A stretch of DNA of 64,000 bases from Flectobacillus sp. BAB-3569 (GTDB lineage Bacteria > Bacteroidota > Bacteroidia > Cytophagales > Spirosomataceae), in the NCBI RefSeq assembly GCF_002270355.1, contig NZ_NJFZ01000006.1, positions 62,001-126,000 of the forward strand. The letters run 5' to 3'. A program made the position numbers and the translations under genes. How positions within the stretch are numbered: position 1 is the stretch's first letter; the number at the start of each line of letters is the position of its first letter. Positions 8,824-17,910 of the stretch are shown one piece after another. A model generated the notes under the pieces. It was not told the origin of the DNA and made no database searches. It was given only the letters and a program-made list of their open reading frames with translations.

Positions 8824-9456
8824 ATGCAAAAGTTTTTACCACTGTTTCCGCTCAATTTAGTGGTTTTTCCTTTGGAAGACCTCAATCTTCATATTTTTGA
8901 ACCTCGCTATCGTCAGTTGATAAAAGATGCTATTCAACAAAACTCAACCTTTGGAATACCTGCGTTTATTGATGGTAAAATGCAAGGTTTTGGGACAGAA
9001 GTAAAGATTACATCCGTTTATAAAGCATATGATGATGGTAGGATGGATATCAAAACACAAGGTGTTAGAGTATTCAGAATTTTAGATTTTCAGAATCCTG
9101 TAGAAGGTAAATTGTATGCTGGAGGAGAGGTCGAAGCCCTAAAAGACCCAGAAATTACACCACCTGTTTTACCACAATTATTGGAGCAAATAAATGATCT
9201 TTATGCGCTTCTTGGAGAAGACAATAAATTTAATATTCAAAAACCACAGCCCTATTCTTTCCAAATAGCCCACAAAATAGGTTTATCGATAGAGAAAGAA
9301 TATGAGTTGCTCAAAATGCCAACAGAAGCCGAAAGACAGGCTTATATCTCCAAACATTTGGAAAAGGTCTTGCCAGTCTTACAAGAATTGGAAAGAACCA
9401 AAGAGCGTATTCGCATGAATGGGCATTTTAAGAACTTAGACCCACTGAATTTTTAG
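8824..9456 (+). CDS. LON substrate-binding-domain protein (no protease or AAA part)
   Basis: This 210-residue protein consists of the N-terminal substrate-binding domain of Lon: LFPLNLVVFPLEDLNLHIFEPRYRQLIKDA at the start, a beta-rich core (FGTEVKITSVY, GRMDIKTQGVRVFRIL), then a helical end. There is no ATPase Walker motif or Ser-Lys protease site. Such stand-alone LON-domain proteins are widespread, and their role is mostly unknown; binding of unfolded protein is one idea. The ATG at 8824 follows a repeat-rich gap. It ends before family B copy 2, which provides a terminator. Confidence 0.85.
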   Translation: MQKFLPLFPLNLVVFPLEDLNLHIFEPRYRQLIKDAIQQNSTFGIPAFIDGKMQGFGTEVKITSVYKAYDDGRMDIKTQGVRVFRILDFQNPVEGKLYAGGEVEALKDPEITPPVLPQLLEQINDLYALLGEDNKFNIQKPQPYSFQIAHKIGLSIEKEYELLKMPTEAERQAYISKHLEKVLPVLQELERTKERIRMNGHFKNLDPLNF

Positions 9457-9494
9457 GAAAATTCACGGGATGAAGTGTGAGTTATCCCGAATTT

Positions 9495-9690
9495 AGCGAT
9501 TGAGTGATTGAGCGAATGAGTGATTATGTTAAAATTTGTATTCTCATGGTAGAGACGTAATAATTGTGTCTTATACTGAGTACAATCCAGTATGGGAGCA
9601 TCAAAAAAGCGGTTGGAAAATATTGTCCGACCGCTTTTTTGATGAAAACTTGGAGGATAACCCCAATCTTAAAATTCAGTATGACTCATA
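9495..9690. repeat. Composite intergenic repeat, family B copy 2
   Basis: The gap holds GATTGAGTGATTGAGCGAATGAGTGATT words (split over 9499-9526), then GGTAGAGACGTAATAATTG, a hairpin (9599-9644), and a tail GGAGGATAACCCCAATC plus CTTAAAATTCAGTATGACTCA. The tail is nearly identical, in inverse orientation, to that of copy 3 near 14.2 kb. It lies between convergent genes (LON-domain protein and msrA). Confidence 0.7.
9599..9644. terminator. Bidirectional terminator inside family B copy 2
   Basis: CATCAAAAAAGCGGT and ACCGCTTTTTTGATG flank an imperfect inner stem (TGG/CCG) and AT-rich loop. It can terminate the convergent LON-domain and msrA transcripts. Confidence 0.8.
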
Positions 9691-10365
9691 TTAATGCTTC
9701 AATTTATCTTTGAAAGCCTTTTTAAACTTATCAAGTTTGGGCTTAATCACAATTTGGCAATAAGGTTCGTAGCCATTTTGATTAAAGTAATCTTGGTGAT
9801 AATTTTCAGCTGGATAAAATGTCGTAAAGGCACTGATTTCCGTTACGATAGGATTTGGAAAAACGTGCTCGGCGTTAAGTTTTTCTTTCCAGTATTCTGC
9901 CAACTGCTTTTGTTCGGCGTTATGGTAAAACACTACCGAACGATACTGTGTACCTTCGTCGGCTCCTTGGCGATTTAGGGTAGTTGGGTCATGAGTTTTC
10001 CAGAAAACCTCTAAAAGCTCCTCAAAAGTAATTTTTTGAGGGTCATAGGTAATCTGACAAACTTCGGCGTGTCCAGTAGTACCAGTACAAACGGCACGGT
10101 AGGTAGGGTTTGGAACTGAGCCTCCAGAATAGCCAGACACAACTTTTTCGACACCTTCGAGGTTTTGGAACACGGCTTCGACACACCAAAAGCACCCAGC
10201 ACCGAAAGTTGCTATTTCCGTTTTGCCACTCGGTTTATCTTTTTCTTTGTTCTCCATTTTAGTATTTTTCTGATTTTCAGGTTTTTGAGCACATGAAATA
10301 TTTACTACTAATGTTAATATTCCAAGAACAATGGCACTAATTTTTCTTTTCATAATTGATAACAT
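9691..10365 (-). CDS. msrA: Peptide-methionine (S)-S-oxide reductase MsrA, lipoprotein form
   Basis: MsrA reduces the S-epimer of methionine sulfoxide in oxidised proteins. The catalytic motif is GAGCFWC (about 55-61), with the conserved EAVFQNLEGV and QYRSVVFYH stretches. The N-terminus has a hydrophobic segment ending VNISC (Cys 25), a likely lipobox, then a Lys/Glu/Asn linker, so the enzyme is probably exported and lipid-anchored in the envelope. Two possible starts exist, ATG at 10365 and ATG at 10353 (MKRKISAIV); the second gives the more typical signal peptide. It is divergent from the PAP2-like gene. Confidence 0.93.
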   Translation of the reverse strand: MLSIMKRKISAIVLGILTLVVNISCAQKPENQKNTKMENKEKDKPSGKTEIATFGAGCFWCVEAVFQNLEGVEKVVSGYSGGSVPNPTYRAVCTGTTGHAEVCQITYDPQKITFEELLEVFWKTHDPTTLNRQGADEGTQYRSVVFYHNAEQKQLAEYWKEKLNAEHVFPNPIVTEISAFTTFYPAENYHQDYFNQNGYEPYCQIVIKPKLDKFKKAFKDKLKH

Positions 10366-10458
10366 TTAAAACTTGATGTAAGTTTGCAATCTTTTTAAAG
10401 ATGTTTTGTCTTCTTTCCGACAAAACTCAACAACGACTCGATAATCTTCTCATTATTT

Positions 10459-11235
10459 ATGGATAACGATTTGTTAACGCAAAAACCCAAAACAACATCT
10501 CAAGAAATGAAAAAACTTACCTACTTTCAAGCGCTTGCGAAAAGCTGGAAAGCAGGTTTTCAAACAGTTGATTTTAGTGTAAAGATAATTTTAACCTTGG
10601 GGATTTTAATTATCGGAGCTACACAGTTTCCGAGTTACTTGAACCATATCCAAAAACGACCAGGAGTCGCTCTCGAGGATTTAGTGTTGAATGCCTTGCC
10701 TTCAATGGACGTATCTGTACCTATATTTACGGTATTGTACAGTATTTTGATTTTCTCATTAATACAAAGTCTAAAAAAGGCTGAAGTGTTTTTACTTTAT
10801 GCTATTACTTACGTTTGCGTAACGATTTTTCGTATGGTAACCATCACTTTGGTACCGCTTGATGCACCCGCTGGATTAATTAATCTGGCAGACCCTTTTG
10901 CCGAAGCGGCGGTGTACGGTACAGCTTCGCCTGTAACCAAAGATTTATTCTTTTCGGGACATACCGCTACAATGGTGCTCATTTGGATTATCATTGAAGG
11001 GCGTATAGCTAAAATCTTGGCTGGTATCACCTGTATTTTAATCGCTTTTTTCCTACTTTTACAACACGTACACTATACGGCCGATGTGATTGCTGCATTT
11101 GCATTTACCGTTGCTTCGTATGAATTGGCTAAAGTAATCAAGAAGTGGCATTGGATTCCATTTTCGGCGGTAATGCTGACTTTGTTTGCTTTACTTTTGA
11201 CAGTATTCCGTCATGCAGCAGTCATGTACCCATAA
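10459..11235 (+). CDS. PAP2-like (sphingomyelin synthase-type) membrane protein
   Basis: The 258 residues contain about six hydrophobic segments. Two motifs resemble the PAP2_C/sphingomyelin-synthase family of lipid phosphotransferases: DLFFSGHTAT (about 162-171) and QHVHYTADVIAAF (about 200-212), providing the two catalytic histidines and the aspartate. The likely role is a lipid phosphatase or head-group transferase at the inner membrane; the substrate is unknown. In Bacteroidota, which often make sphingolipids, a link to sphingolipid or lipid A chemistry is possible but not shown here. There are no functionally linked neighbours: msrA is divergent and a MITE-like copy follows. Confidence 0.75.
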   Translation: MDNDLLTQKPKTTSQEMKKLTYFQALAKSWKAGFQTVDFSVKIILTLGILIIGATQFPSYLNHIQKRPGVALEDLVLNALPSMDVSVPIFTVLYSILIFSLIQSLKKAEVFLLYAITYVCVTIFRMVTITLVPLDAPAGLINLADPFAEAAVYGTASPVTKDLFFSGHTATMVLIWIIIEGRIAKILAGITCILIAFFLLLQHVHYTADVIAAFAFTVASYELAKVIKKWHWIPFSAVMLTLFALLLTVFRHAAVMYP

Positions 11236-11269
11236 GATACTAAGTATGAATGCTGAATTGTGAATTAGT

Positions 11270-11418
11270 ACTGTACGAAAGATTCCAAATTATTGCAGAT
11301 TTGGGATTTCGGAGATATGGTTAAATACCTTTATTTTTTTAAGAAATGTAAAAAATTAAACTTCCGAAATCCAACATCCGACATCCGAAATAAATGGTTC
11401 CTAGAACCCTAGTACACT
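11270..11418. mobile_element. MITE-like element, family A copy 2
   Basis: It begins ACTGTACGAAAGATT, one mismatch from copy 1, and shares the interior boxes AATACCTTTATTTTT and CCGAAATCCAACATCC. The right end (GAACCCTAGTACACT) has decayed, matching the copy 1 terminus at about 10 of 15 positions. It fills most of the roughly 300-base gap before the nucleoside-recognition gene; the remainder (about 11455-11490) has family E words. Confidence 0.75.
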
Positions 11419-11538
11419 CCTAGTAGTAAATTGTGAATGGAGTTTTTAATGACTAGCCGTAAGCTTATAGCCAACTGCCGAAAGCCAAATATTGCATGAA
11501 TACTTTTCAATAAATACATAAATCCCAATCTGAATAGA

Positions 11539-12773
11539 ATGGCTCTTAATTACCTCTGGATTGCTTTTTTTTGATTGCCTTTATTGTGGCTTTGCTCAAG
11601 TTGATTTTCTTGGGCGATACCGAAATTTTTAAACTGATTGTCGATGGTATGTTCGACTCAGCCGAAACTTCGGTCATGAACATTGCACTTCCGTTAGCTG
11701 GGGTAATGACATTCTTTATGGGTTTACTCAATATTGGAGAAAAGGCGGGTGCTATCAACTTTTTGGCTCGTATTGTCGGACCATTCTTTAATCGTCTTTT
11801 TCCTGAAGTTCCTAAAAATCACCCAGCAAGTGGACAAATGATTATGAACTTTTCGGCTAATATGCTAGGGCTCGACAATGCTGCTACGCCTTTTGGGCTA
11901 AAAGCAATGCAAAGTTTACAAGAACTAAACCCTAGTAAAACGGTAGCTTCCAATGCCCAGATTATGTTTATGGTATTGCACAGTGCAGGCCCCGTTTTGA
12001 TTCCGTTGAGTATTATGGCTCAGCGGGCGATTTATGGTGCCAAAGACGCCTCTGATATTTTTATTCCATGCTTGATTGCTACTTATGTTGCTACGGTTAC
12101 TGGCTTGTTATTTGTGTCGTTCAAACAAAAAATTAATCTATTAGACAGAGTTATCATTACATGGCTGGGAGGTATAACGGCTGCTATTGGGTTATTGCTT
12201 TGGTATTTATCAAGTATTCCGAAAGAACAAATCGAAATCTTTTCGAAGGTGTCGAGTAATATGATTTTGTTTGGCTTAATCATTTCGTTTTTACTTGGTG
12301 CGCTTCGTAAAAAAGTTGACATTTTTGATGCCTTTATTGATGGTGCAAAAGGTGGTTTCGAAACTTCTGTACGCATTATTCCTTATTTGGTTGCCATGTT
12401 GGTAGCTATTGGCGCATTGCGTAATTCTGGCGCTCTGACTTGGATTGTTGATGGCATGAAGTACTTATTTGCGCTTACCAATATCAATACCGACTTTACA
12501 GATGCGCTTCCAACAGCTCTGATGCACCCATTGAGTGGAGGTGGCTCAAGAGCCATGATGATTGATACCATGAAAACCTTTGGTGCAGATTCTTTTGCGG
12601 GTAGATTGGCATGTGTATTCCAAGGTTCGGCAGATACGATTTTTTATGTGATCGCTTTGTACTTCGGTTCTGTCAACATCAAAGAAACACGCTATACGCT
12701 TTGGGCAGGTTTAACAGCAGATTTAGCTGGTATTATCACAGCGATTCTGGTGAGTTATTTGTTTTTCCACTAA
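11539..12773 (+). CDS. Nucleoside-recognition (Gate) domain membrane protein, SpmA-SpmB-like, apparent frameshift at start
   Basis: The product is a membrane protein of about 411 residues with two Gate/nucleoside-recognition domains, like a fused SpmA-SpmB. Motifs include DNAATPFGLKAMQSLQ in the first half and HPLSGGGSRAMMIDT plus FQGSADTIFYV in the second. The transported compound is unknown. The natural ATG at 11539 reads MALNYLWIAFF and then hits TGA; adding one T to the T8 run at 11565-11572 joins it smoothly to LIAFIVALLKLIFLGDTE, so the gene appears broken by a single missing base. Without the fix, the frame would have to begin at a TTG at 11571. See the homopolymer finding. Confidence 0.82.
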
Positions 12774-12835
12774 AAAAATAAATTGATTACCTTTGATTTT
12801 CGGTTTTTGATTTTCCATAAAATTATCTCAAAATA

Positions 12836-14098
12836 TTGGACTTAAGTACAAGTAAAATAGCAATAATCGGTCTTGGATATGTAGGGCTTCCATTGGCTGT
12901 AGAGTTCGGGAAAAAATTTCCAGTGATAGGTTTTGATATTAATCAAAGTCGTATCGATGAACTTTCAAAAGGTTATGACCGCACACAGGAAGTAGAGACC
13001 GAAAATTTACAGTCTTCTACACAACTAAGTTTTTCGGCCAATATCAATGATTTGGTTGATTGCAATGTGTTTATCGTAACCGTACCTACGCCGATAGATC
13101 GTTTCAAAAAACCTGATTTGATTCCTTTAATCGCTGCCAGCAAAACCGTAGGAAAGGTTCTCCGTAAAGGCGATGTGGTGATTTATGAATCAACAGTATA
13201 CCCAGGTTGTACAGAAGAGGATTGTGTACCAATTTTGGAAAAAGAAAGTGGTTTAGTTTTCAACCAAGACTTCTTCTGTGGTTATTCTCCAGAACGTATC
13301 AACCCAGGAGATAAGGTAAATACTTTGACCAAAATCAAAAAGGTTACTTCTGGCTCAACGCCTGAAGTAGCACAATTTGTGGATAATTTGTACGGCTCAA
13401 TTATTACAGCAGGTACTTATTTGGCGACTTCTATCAAAGTAGCGGAAGCGTCGAAGGCGATTGAAAATGCTCAGCGTGATGTCAATATCTCGTTTGTGAA
13501 TGAATTGGCATTGATTTTTGATAAAATGGGCATTGATACCACCGAAGTATTAGAGGCAGCAGGTACAAAATGGAACTTCCTCAAATTCAAACCGGGTTTG
13601 GTAGGTGGTCACTGTATTGGCGTAGACCCTTATTATTTACTTCACAAGTCCGAAAGTTTGGGGTATTATCCTCAGGTGATTCTTTCGGGTCGTCGTGTCA
13701 ATGATAACATGGGGATTTTTGTAGCCAATAAACTGGTGAAACTATTGATTAAAAAAGGACATAAAATCGATGGTTGTAAAGTCTTGATTTTAGGTGTTAC
13801 TTTTAAAGAAAACTGCCCAGATATTCGTAACTCTCGTGTGATTGATGTGTATAACGAATTAAAAGAGTTCGGAATTGATGTGGATGTATATGACCCTTGG
13901 GCCGACAAACACGAAGTTGCGGAGGAATACGGCATTCAGTTGCTCGACCAGTTGGGTACTGACTACGAAGGTATTTTGCTATGCGTATCGCATAATGAGT
14001 TCGCAAGTTTAGATATTGAAGCACTCAAAGGTGAAGACGCCGTGATTTATGATATTAAATCTTTCTGGGATAAATCATTCTCTGATGCGAGACTGTAG
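12836..14098 (+). CDS. tviB: UDP-sugar 6-dehydrogenase, TviB/WbpA type
   Basis: The enzyme oxidises C6 of a UDP-N-acetylhexosamine to the uronate with NAD, in the cytoplasm, for surface polysaccharide. The 420 residues show the Rossmann loop IGLGYVGLP (about 11-19), the substrate signatures [24 protein letters not shown] and [12 protein letters not shown], and the catalytic cysteine in [12 protein letters not shown] (Cys 260). A TTG at 12836 is the probable start, because an in-frame stop lies 18 bases upstream and no ATG fits. It opens the polysaccharide cluster, with a repeat-filled gap of about 310 bases before the flippase gene. Confidence 0.93.
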   Translation: MDLSTSKIAIIGLGYVGLPLAVEFGKKFPVIGFDINQSRIDELSKGYDRTQEVETENLQSSTQLSFSANINDLVDCNVFIVTVPTPIDRFKKPDLIPLIAASKTVGKVLRKGDVVIYESTVYPGCTEEDCVPILEKESGLVFNQDFFCGYSPERINPGDKVNTLTKIKKVTSGSTPEVAQFVDNLYGSIITAGTYLATSIKVAEASKAIENAQRDVNISFVNELALIFDKMGIDTTEVLEAAGTKWNFLKFKPGLVGGHCIGVDPYYLLHKSESLGYYPQVILSGRRVNDNMGIFVANKLVKLLIKKGHKIDGCKVLILGVTFKENCPDIRNSRVIDVYNELKEFGIDVDVYDPWADKHEVAEEYGIQLLDQLGTDYEGILLCVSHNEFASLDIEALKGEDAVIYDIKSFWDKSFSDARL

Positions 14099-14151
14099 GG
14101 TATTGAGTGAATTGGTGAATGGTAATTTAGTGATTGATTTTGATAAAAATC

Positions 14152-14330
14152 AGTAGAGACGCAATACTTTGCGTCTTCAATAGCTATAAATATGAGTCAT
14201 TCTTAATTTTAAGATTGGGATTATCCTCCAAATTTTCATAAAAAGGGGTCGGAATATATTTCCCGACCCCTTTTTTGAGGCTATTATGCTAGATTTACTT
14301 GGTTTGAGACGCAAGCATTGCGTCTCTACT
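14152..14330. repeat. Composite intergenic repeat, family B copy 3, with 14-bp perfect terminal inverted repeats
   Basis: AGTAGAGACGCAAT (14152-14165) and ATTGCGTCTCTACT (14317-14330) are perfect inverted ends. The interior carries GAGTCATTCTTAATTTTAAG, GATTGGGATTATCCTCC and a hairpin at 14240-14276; it is the inverse of the interior of copy 2, so the core has flipped relative to it. Outside the element are AT-rich GAGTGA / TCACTCA words. No gene is present in the roughly 310-base gap. Confidence 0.78.
14240..14276. terminator. Terminator hairpin inside family B copy 3
   Basis: AAAAAGGGGTCGG and CCGACCCCTTTTTT form the stem around AATATATTTC. It sits downstream of the UDP-sugar dehydrogenase gene and upstream of the flippase gene, so these may be separate transcripts. 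Confidence 0.75.
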
Positions 14331-14410
14331 GGGAGAATCTAAATTTTAACATAATAATCACAAATCACTCAATTGTTTTATTCTAGGCTTCTGATATATA
14401 TTCTCTAACG

Positions 14411-15684
14411 ATGAAGTTGTTTGCTACGATTCGAAATACCTTTCATGAATACCGAGGTGTTATTCACAACTTCGTGGCGTTGGCATTTTTACAAGCTACC
14501 AACCTATTAATCCCTCTTTTGTTAATTCCTCTTCTGCTTCAACGCATCGGATTGGCTCAGTATGGTATTGTGGCTTTGGCACAAAGTACCATGTTGTATT
14601 TTTATGTTTGGGTGGACTATGGCTTTAGTCTTTCAGCAGTAAAAACCTTGAGCGAAAAGCACCGTCAACAGGAAGATTTAAGCCAACTATTTTATGAAGT
14701 GAGTTTGTCCAAAATAATCCTTCTTATTTTAGGTTTTGGCATTTTACTCGTGATTATTCCTCTACATCCTGCCTTCACTCACAACACTAAACTGATTCTT
14801 GGTAGTTATATGATGGTCGTCGGTCAGGCGCTATTGCCTATTTGGTTTTTCAAGGCGTTGAAAAAATGCCTTGGGCTACTTACGCCAATTTTTGCTCAAA
14901 AATCCTTAGTGTTTGCTTGATTTATTTTTGGGTAAAAGGCGCTAGCGAAGCCATTTGGGTAAATATGATATTAGGCGGTAGCAACGTTTTGATTGGAGTC
15001 ATTGCCAATATCTATTTGTCAAAAAAATATCAGTTGGTATTCCAGAAACAATGGCTGAAAGGGATTCCAAGTCAACTCAAAGAAGGTGTTTTCTATTTTA
15101 CCTCCCATTTTTCAGTAAGTCTGTATATGCACTCTGGAATTATCTTGTTGGGGTGGTTTGTCAACGAACAAATGCTTGGAGTCTATAGCATAGCCGAAAA
15201 AATAGCGCTATTACTTCGCCAAGTGCTGGTCATGTTTTCACAAGCTATTTATACGCAGCTATGCCATATTCTAACACAAGGATATGAAGCTATGCAATCA
15301 TTTTTGCGAAAACTATTTCTTCCTTTCTGTATTTTGGTCGGAGTAGGATGTTTGGGGTGCTGGCTGGGAGCACCACTGATAAGCACTTTGGTGAAATTAG
15401 ATTTTTCGCAAAAAAGCTTATTTGTCCAACTGCTTAGGTATATGGCGTTTATCCCAGTAATTGTATGTGTCAATATCCCTTTTTATCAGCTATTGCTTAT
15501 CTCAGACCATGGAAAAAGTAGCACGAAGATTTTATCTTGGGGCGCTTTGGTATGTATCTTGTTAAACGTTTTGCTGATTCCTTATTTTTCGGTGCTTGGT
15601 ACTGCTTTAGCGCTATTAGTTACCGAAAGTATGATAAGTGTTTTAGTAATTCTGAAAGCAAAAAAATACTTTTTTAGACGGTAA
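14411..15684 (+). pseudogene. Polysaccharide flippase (Wzx/RfbX-like, MOP superfamily), apparent frameshift
   Basis: Joined, the two frames give a 424-residue protein with about 12 hydrophobic segments, typical of a Wzx flippase that moves lipid-linked glycan units across the inner membrane. Frame one (14411-14920) ends in an atypical tail after LLPIWFF; frame two resumes at FQGVEKMPWATYANF, the classic RfbX/Wzx motif. One extra T in the T5 run at 14846-14850 restores a continuous protein, so either the sequence lacks a base or the gene is a recent pseudogene. Its place between the UDP-sugar dehydrogenase and a Wzy-like polymerase supports the role. Confidence 0.85.
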
Positions 15685-15720
15685 GTTAGCTAACCGACCG
15701 ACCAACCAAAGTCTCAAATC

Positions 15721-16893
15721 ATGACATTAACGTTACTTTTGATATTATTGATAGGAAACAGTCTACTTTACAGAAGCCTGCTAAATCCTATCGTAATCCA
15801 AACAGGATTATGGTTGATGTACTATCTTATTTTTTGGCATAATCAAGCTTATTTTGCTGTCAATCTCGAAGATATTGCTCCCTTCATAGGGCTGAATTGT
15901 CTGGGGTTTTCACTGGGAGGATTGATTTGTTGGGGATTATACGAAAAAGTATTACCTGAAATAGCTATTCCTGAGCCCCTTTATGACAATGCCCTTTTCG
16001 TAAAAAATCTTTCTCTATTTTATCCCATTGTATTACTTTCTTTAGGGTTCACCCTTCCGATGGTGGTGAAGGAAGTAGGGCAGTTTTCGTGGGGAGATAT
16101 ACAAGAATTGCGGAATACCTTGGTCGAAAATGATGGTAAACGTTTTGGACTTTATGGATTAATTCAAACCTTGAGTTCCGTTTATTTGGTTTTGTTACTG
16201 ACTAATACCTCTTTTTCTTGGCGCAATGGTATCCTATTAGCAGTGTTTTTGATTTATACATACCTACTAGGCTCACGAGGGCAATTGATTTTTTTTGTGA
16301 TTCCGTTGGCTTATGATTTACTATGGAAAAATAAAATTTTGGTAGGACAAGCCATAGTGGGGGGGCTTATGCTTATGGGCTTCATTGTTCTTATTACGAT
16401 AGGAAGAGCCTCTGATTTTTCGTGGGAATCTATCGTTCCTATGTTGTTGACCTATTCTGTGGCATCGCTGCCTGCCTTGAGTTTGGCAAGTATCGACCCA
16501 GTTCCGCTGTTGGGTTATAATACTTTTCGAGTAGTATGGCTCTGGATAGGGCGTTTGGGCTTCAATATTCCTGTGGCACCAGTTATTTCAGAATGGATTA
16601 GCACGCCTTTACCCACTAATACCTATTCGTATCTCAAACCCTATTATATGGATTTTGGTATGGTTGGGGTATTTGTTATTCCTTTGTTACTGGGTTTTGT
16701 CTATAATCTGCTTTATTTTCGAGCAAAAAGGTTTCATATAACTTCCTGCTATCTCCTAGGCTTTTTGATGTATGCTTTATTAATGCAACCAATCGAGGAG
16801 CAATATTTCAGATGGCTAACCAATTGGTTTTACATTGTCTTGGTAATGTTTTTTTTGAAAAAAGTAGAGATAAAATGGTTTGATACCAAGTGA
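15721..16893 (+). CDS. O-antigen/oligosaccharide polymerase (Wzy-like)
   Basis: The 390-residue protein is almost entirely hydrophobic, with about 10-12 predicted membrane segments and a larger loop near the C-terminal third (WISTPLPTNTYSYLKPYYMDFG). The motif LGSRGQLIFFVIPL is typical of Wzy/oligosaccharide repeat unit polymerases, which join repeat units on the periplasmic face. Sequence conservation is weak in this class, so the call rests on topology, the motif and position: 36 bases after the flippase and before two glycosyltransferases. An O-antigen ligase is the main alternative. Confidence 0.75.
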   Translation: MTLTLLLILLIGNSLLYRSLLNPIVIQTGLWLMYYLIFWHNQAYFAVNLEDIAPFIGLNCLGFSLGGLICWGLYEKVLPEIAIPEPLYDNALFVKNLSLFYPIVLLSLGFTLPMVVKEVGQFSWGDIQELRNTLVENDGKRFGLYGLIQTLSSVYLVLLLTNTSFSWRNGILLAVFLIYTYLLGSRGQLIFFVIPLAYDLLWKNKILVGQAIVGGLMLMGFIVLITIGRASDFSWESIVPMLLTYSVASLPALSLASIDPVPLLGYNTFRVVWLWIGRLGFNIPVAPVISEWISTPLPTNTYSYLKPYYMDFGMVGVFVIPLLLGFVYNLLYFRAKRFHITSCYLLGFLMYALLMQPIEEQYFRWLTNWFYIVLVMFFLKKVEIKWFDTK

Positions 16894-16963
16894 TTTTTTG
16901 ATTTAGAAAACAATAAATTTCTCTGGCTAAATAAATTCAATTCACAATTCAATATTCCTATTT

Positions 16964-17878
16964 ATGACTGGTCAAATTGCGGCAGTAATTGTCACTTACC
17001 ACCCATTGATTACCAACATCCAACAGTTACTTGAAAGGCTTGGCCCGCAGGTAGCCAGTATTGTTGTGGTAGATAATGGAAGTCATAATGTCGAAGAAAT
17101 TGAAAAAATATTGCTCAATTATCCACAAACTACCCTTATTTCGCTAGCAGATAACCTTGGAATAGGCTTTGCCCAAAATAAAGGAATAGTATTTGCTTTA
17201 GAAAAACCAGAAATAGGTGGGGTTATCTTATTCGACCACGATAGTTTGCCTGAAGCGCAAATGGTTCAGCAATTACTAGAGGCATGGCAAGTGCTGACAA
17301 TCGATGGTCATAATATTGGTGCAGTTGGGCCTATTTATCGCGACCCACGCACTTTACGCAATTACCCCATTTCGGTTTTTCAGGGATTTCGACTCATTCA
17401 TAATTATCCCCAAAACAAGGATGCCAAACCTATTTCTGCTTCTTTCCTCATTTCCTCTGGTTGCTTGATTGATCGTAAGACTTTTGAGACAATAGGATTC
17501 ATGAACGAAGATTTCTTTATTGACTATATCGATATTGAGTGGAGTTTTCGGGCTTGCAATAAAGGATTCAAACTATTTGCTATCCCTACAGCTATTATGT
17601 GGCATCAGGTAGGCGACGACCGTCTGAAGGTTTTAGGAAGAGAAATTTCGATACATAGCCCTTTAAGAAGATATTACTTGGCTCGCAATTCGATATTAAT
17701 GCTCAAGCAACCACATATTCATTGGCAATATAAAGTCCGAGAACTTTTCTATACCGTATCTAGAGTGGTTGTTTATATAGCCTTAGTTCCTCAAAAAAGA
17801 AAATATCTCAAGTACATTCTTTGTGGCTGGTACGATGGTATCGTCAATAGAGTGGGTAAGTCTAGGTTGTCTTCCTAG
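16964..17878 (+). CDS. Glycosyltransferase family 2, rhamnosyltransferase-like
   Basis: This 304-residue GT-A enzyme begins with the GT2 pattern VIVTYHP (about 8-14), then VVVDNGS, DNLGIGFAQNKGI and the metal-binding LFDHDSLPE. A later acidic motif, DEDFFIDYIDIEWSFRA-like (NEDFFIDYIDIEWSF), resembles dTDP-rhamnosyltransferases such as RfbF. It likely adds a deoxysugar to the lipid-linked repeat unit at the cytoplasmic face. The sugar donor cannot be decided from sequence, and no dTDP-rhamnose genes lie in the window. It is probably co-transcribed with the polymerase and the GT4 gene, with gaps of 70 and 32 bases. Confidence 0.88.
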   Translation: MTGQIAAVIVTYHPLITNIQQLLERLGPQVASIVVVDNGSHNVEEIEKILLNYPQTTLISLADNLGIGFAQNKGIVFALEKPEIGGVILFDHDSLPEAQMVQQLLEAWQVLTIDGHNIGAVGPIYRDPRTLRNYPISVFQGFRLIHNYPQNKDAKPISASFLISSGCLIDRKTFETIGFMNEDFFIDYIDIEWSFRACNKGFKLFAIPTAIMWHQVGDDRLKVLGREISIHSPLRRYYLARNSILMLKQPHIHWQYKVRELFYTVSRVVVYIALVPQKRKYLKYILCGWYDGIVNRVGKSRLSS

Positions 17879-17910
17879 TTTTTGAGCCATCATTTTGCCT
17901 AGTAAAGTTT

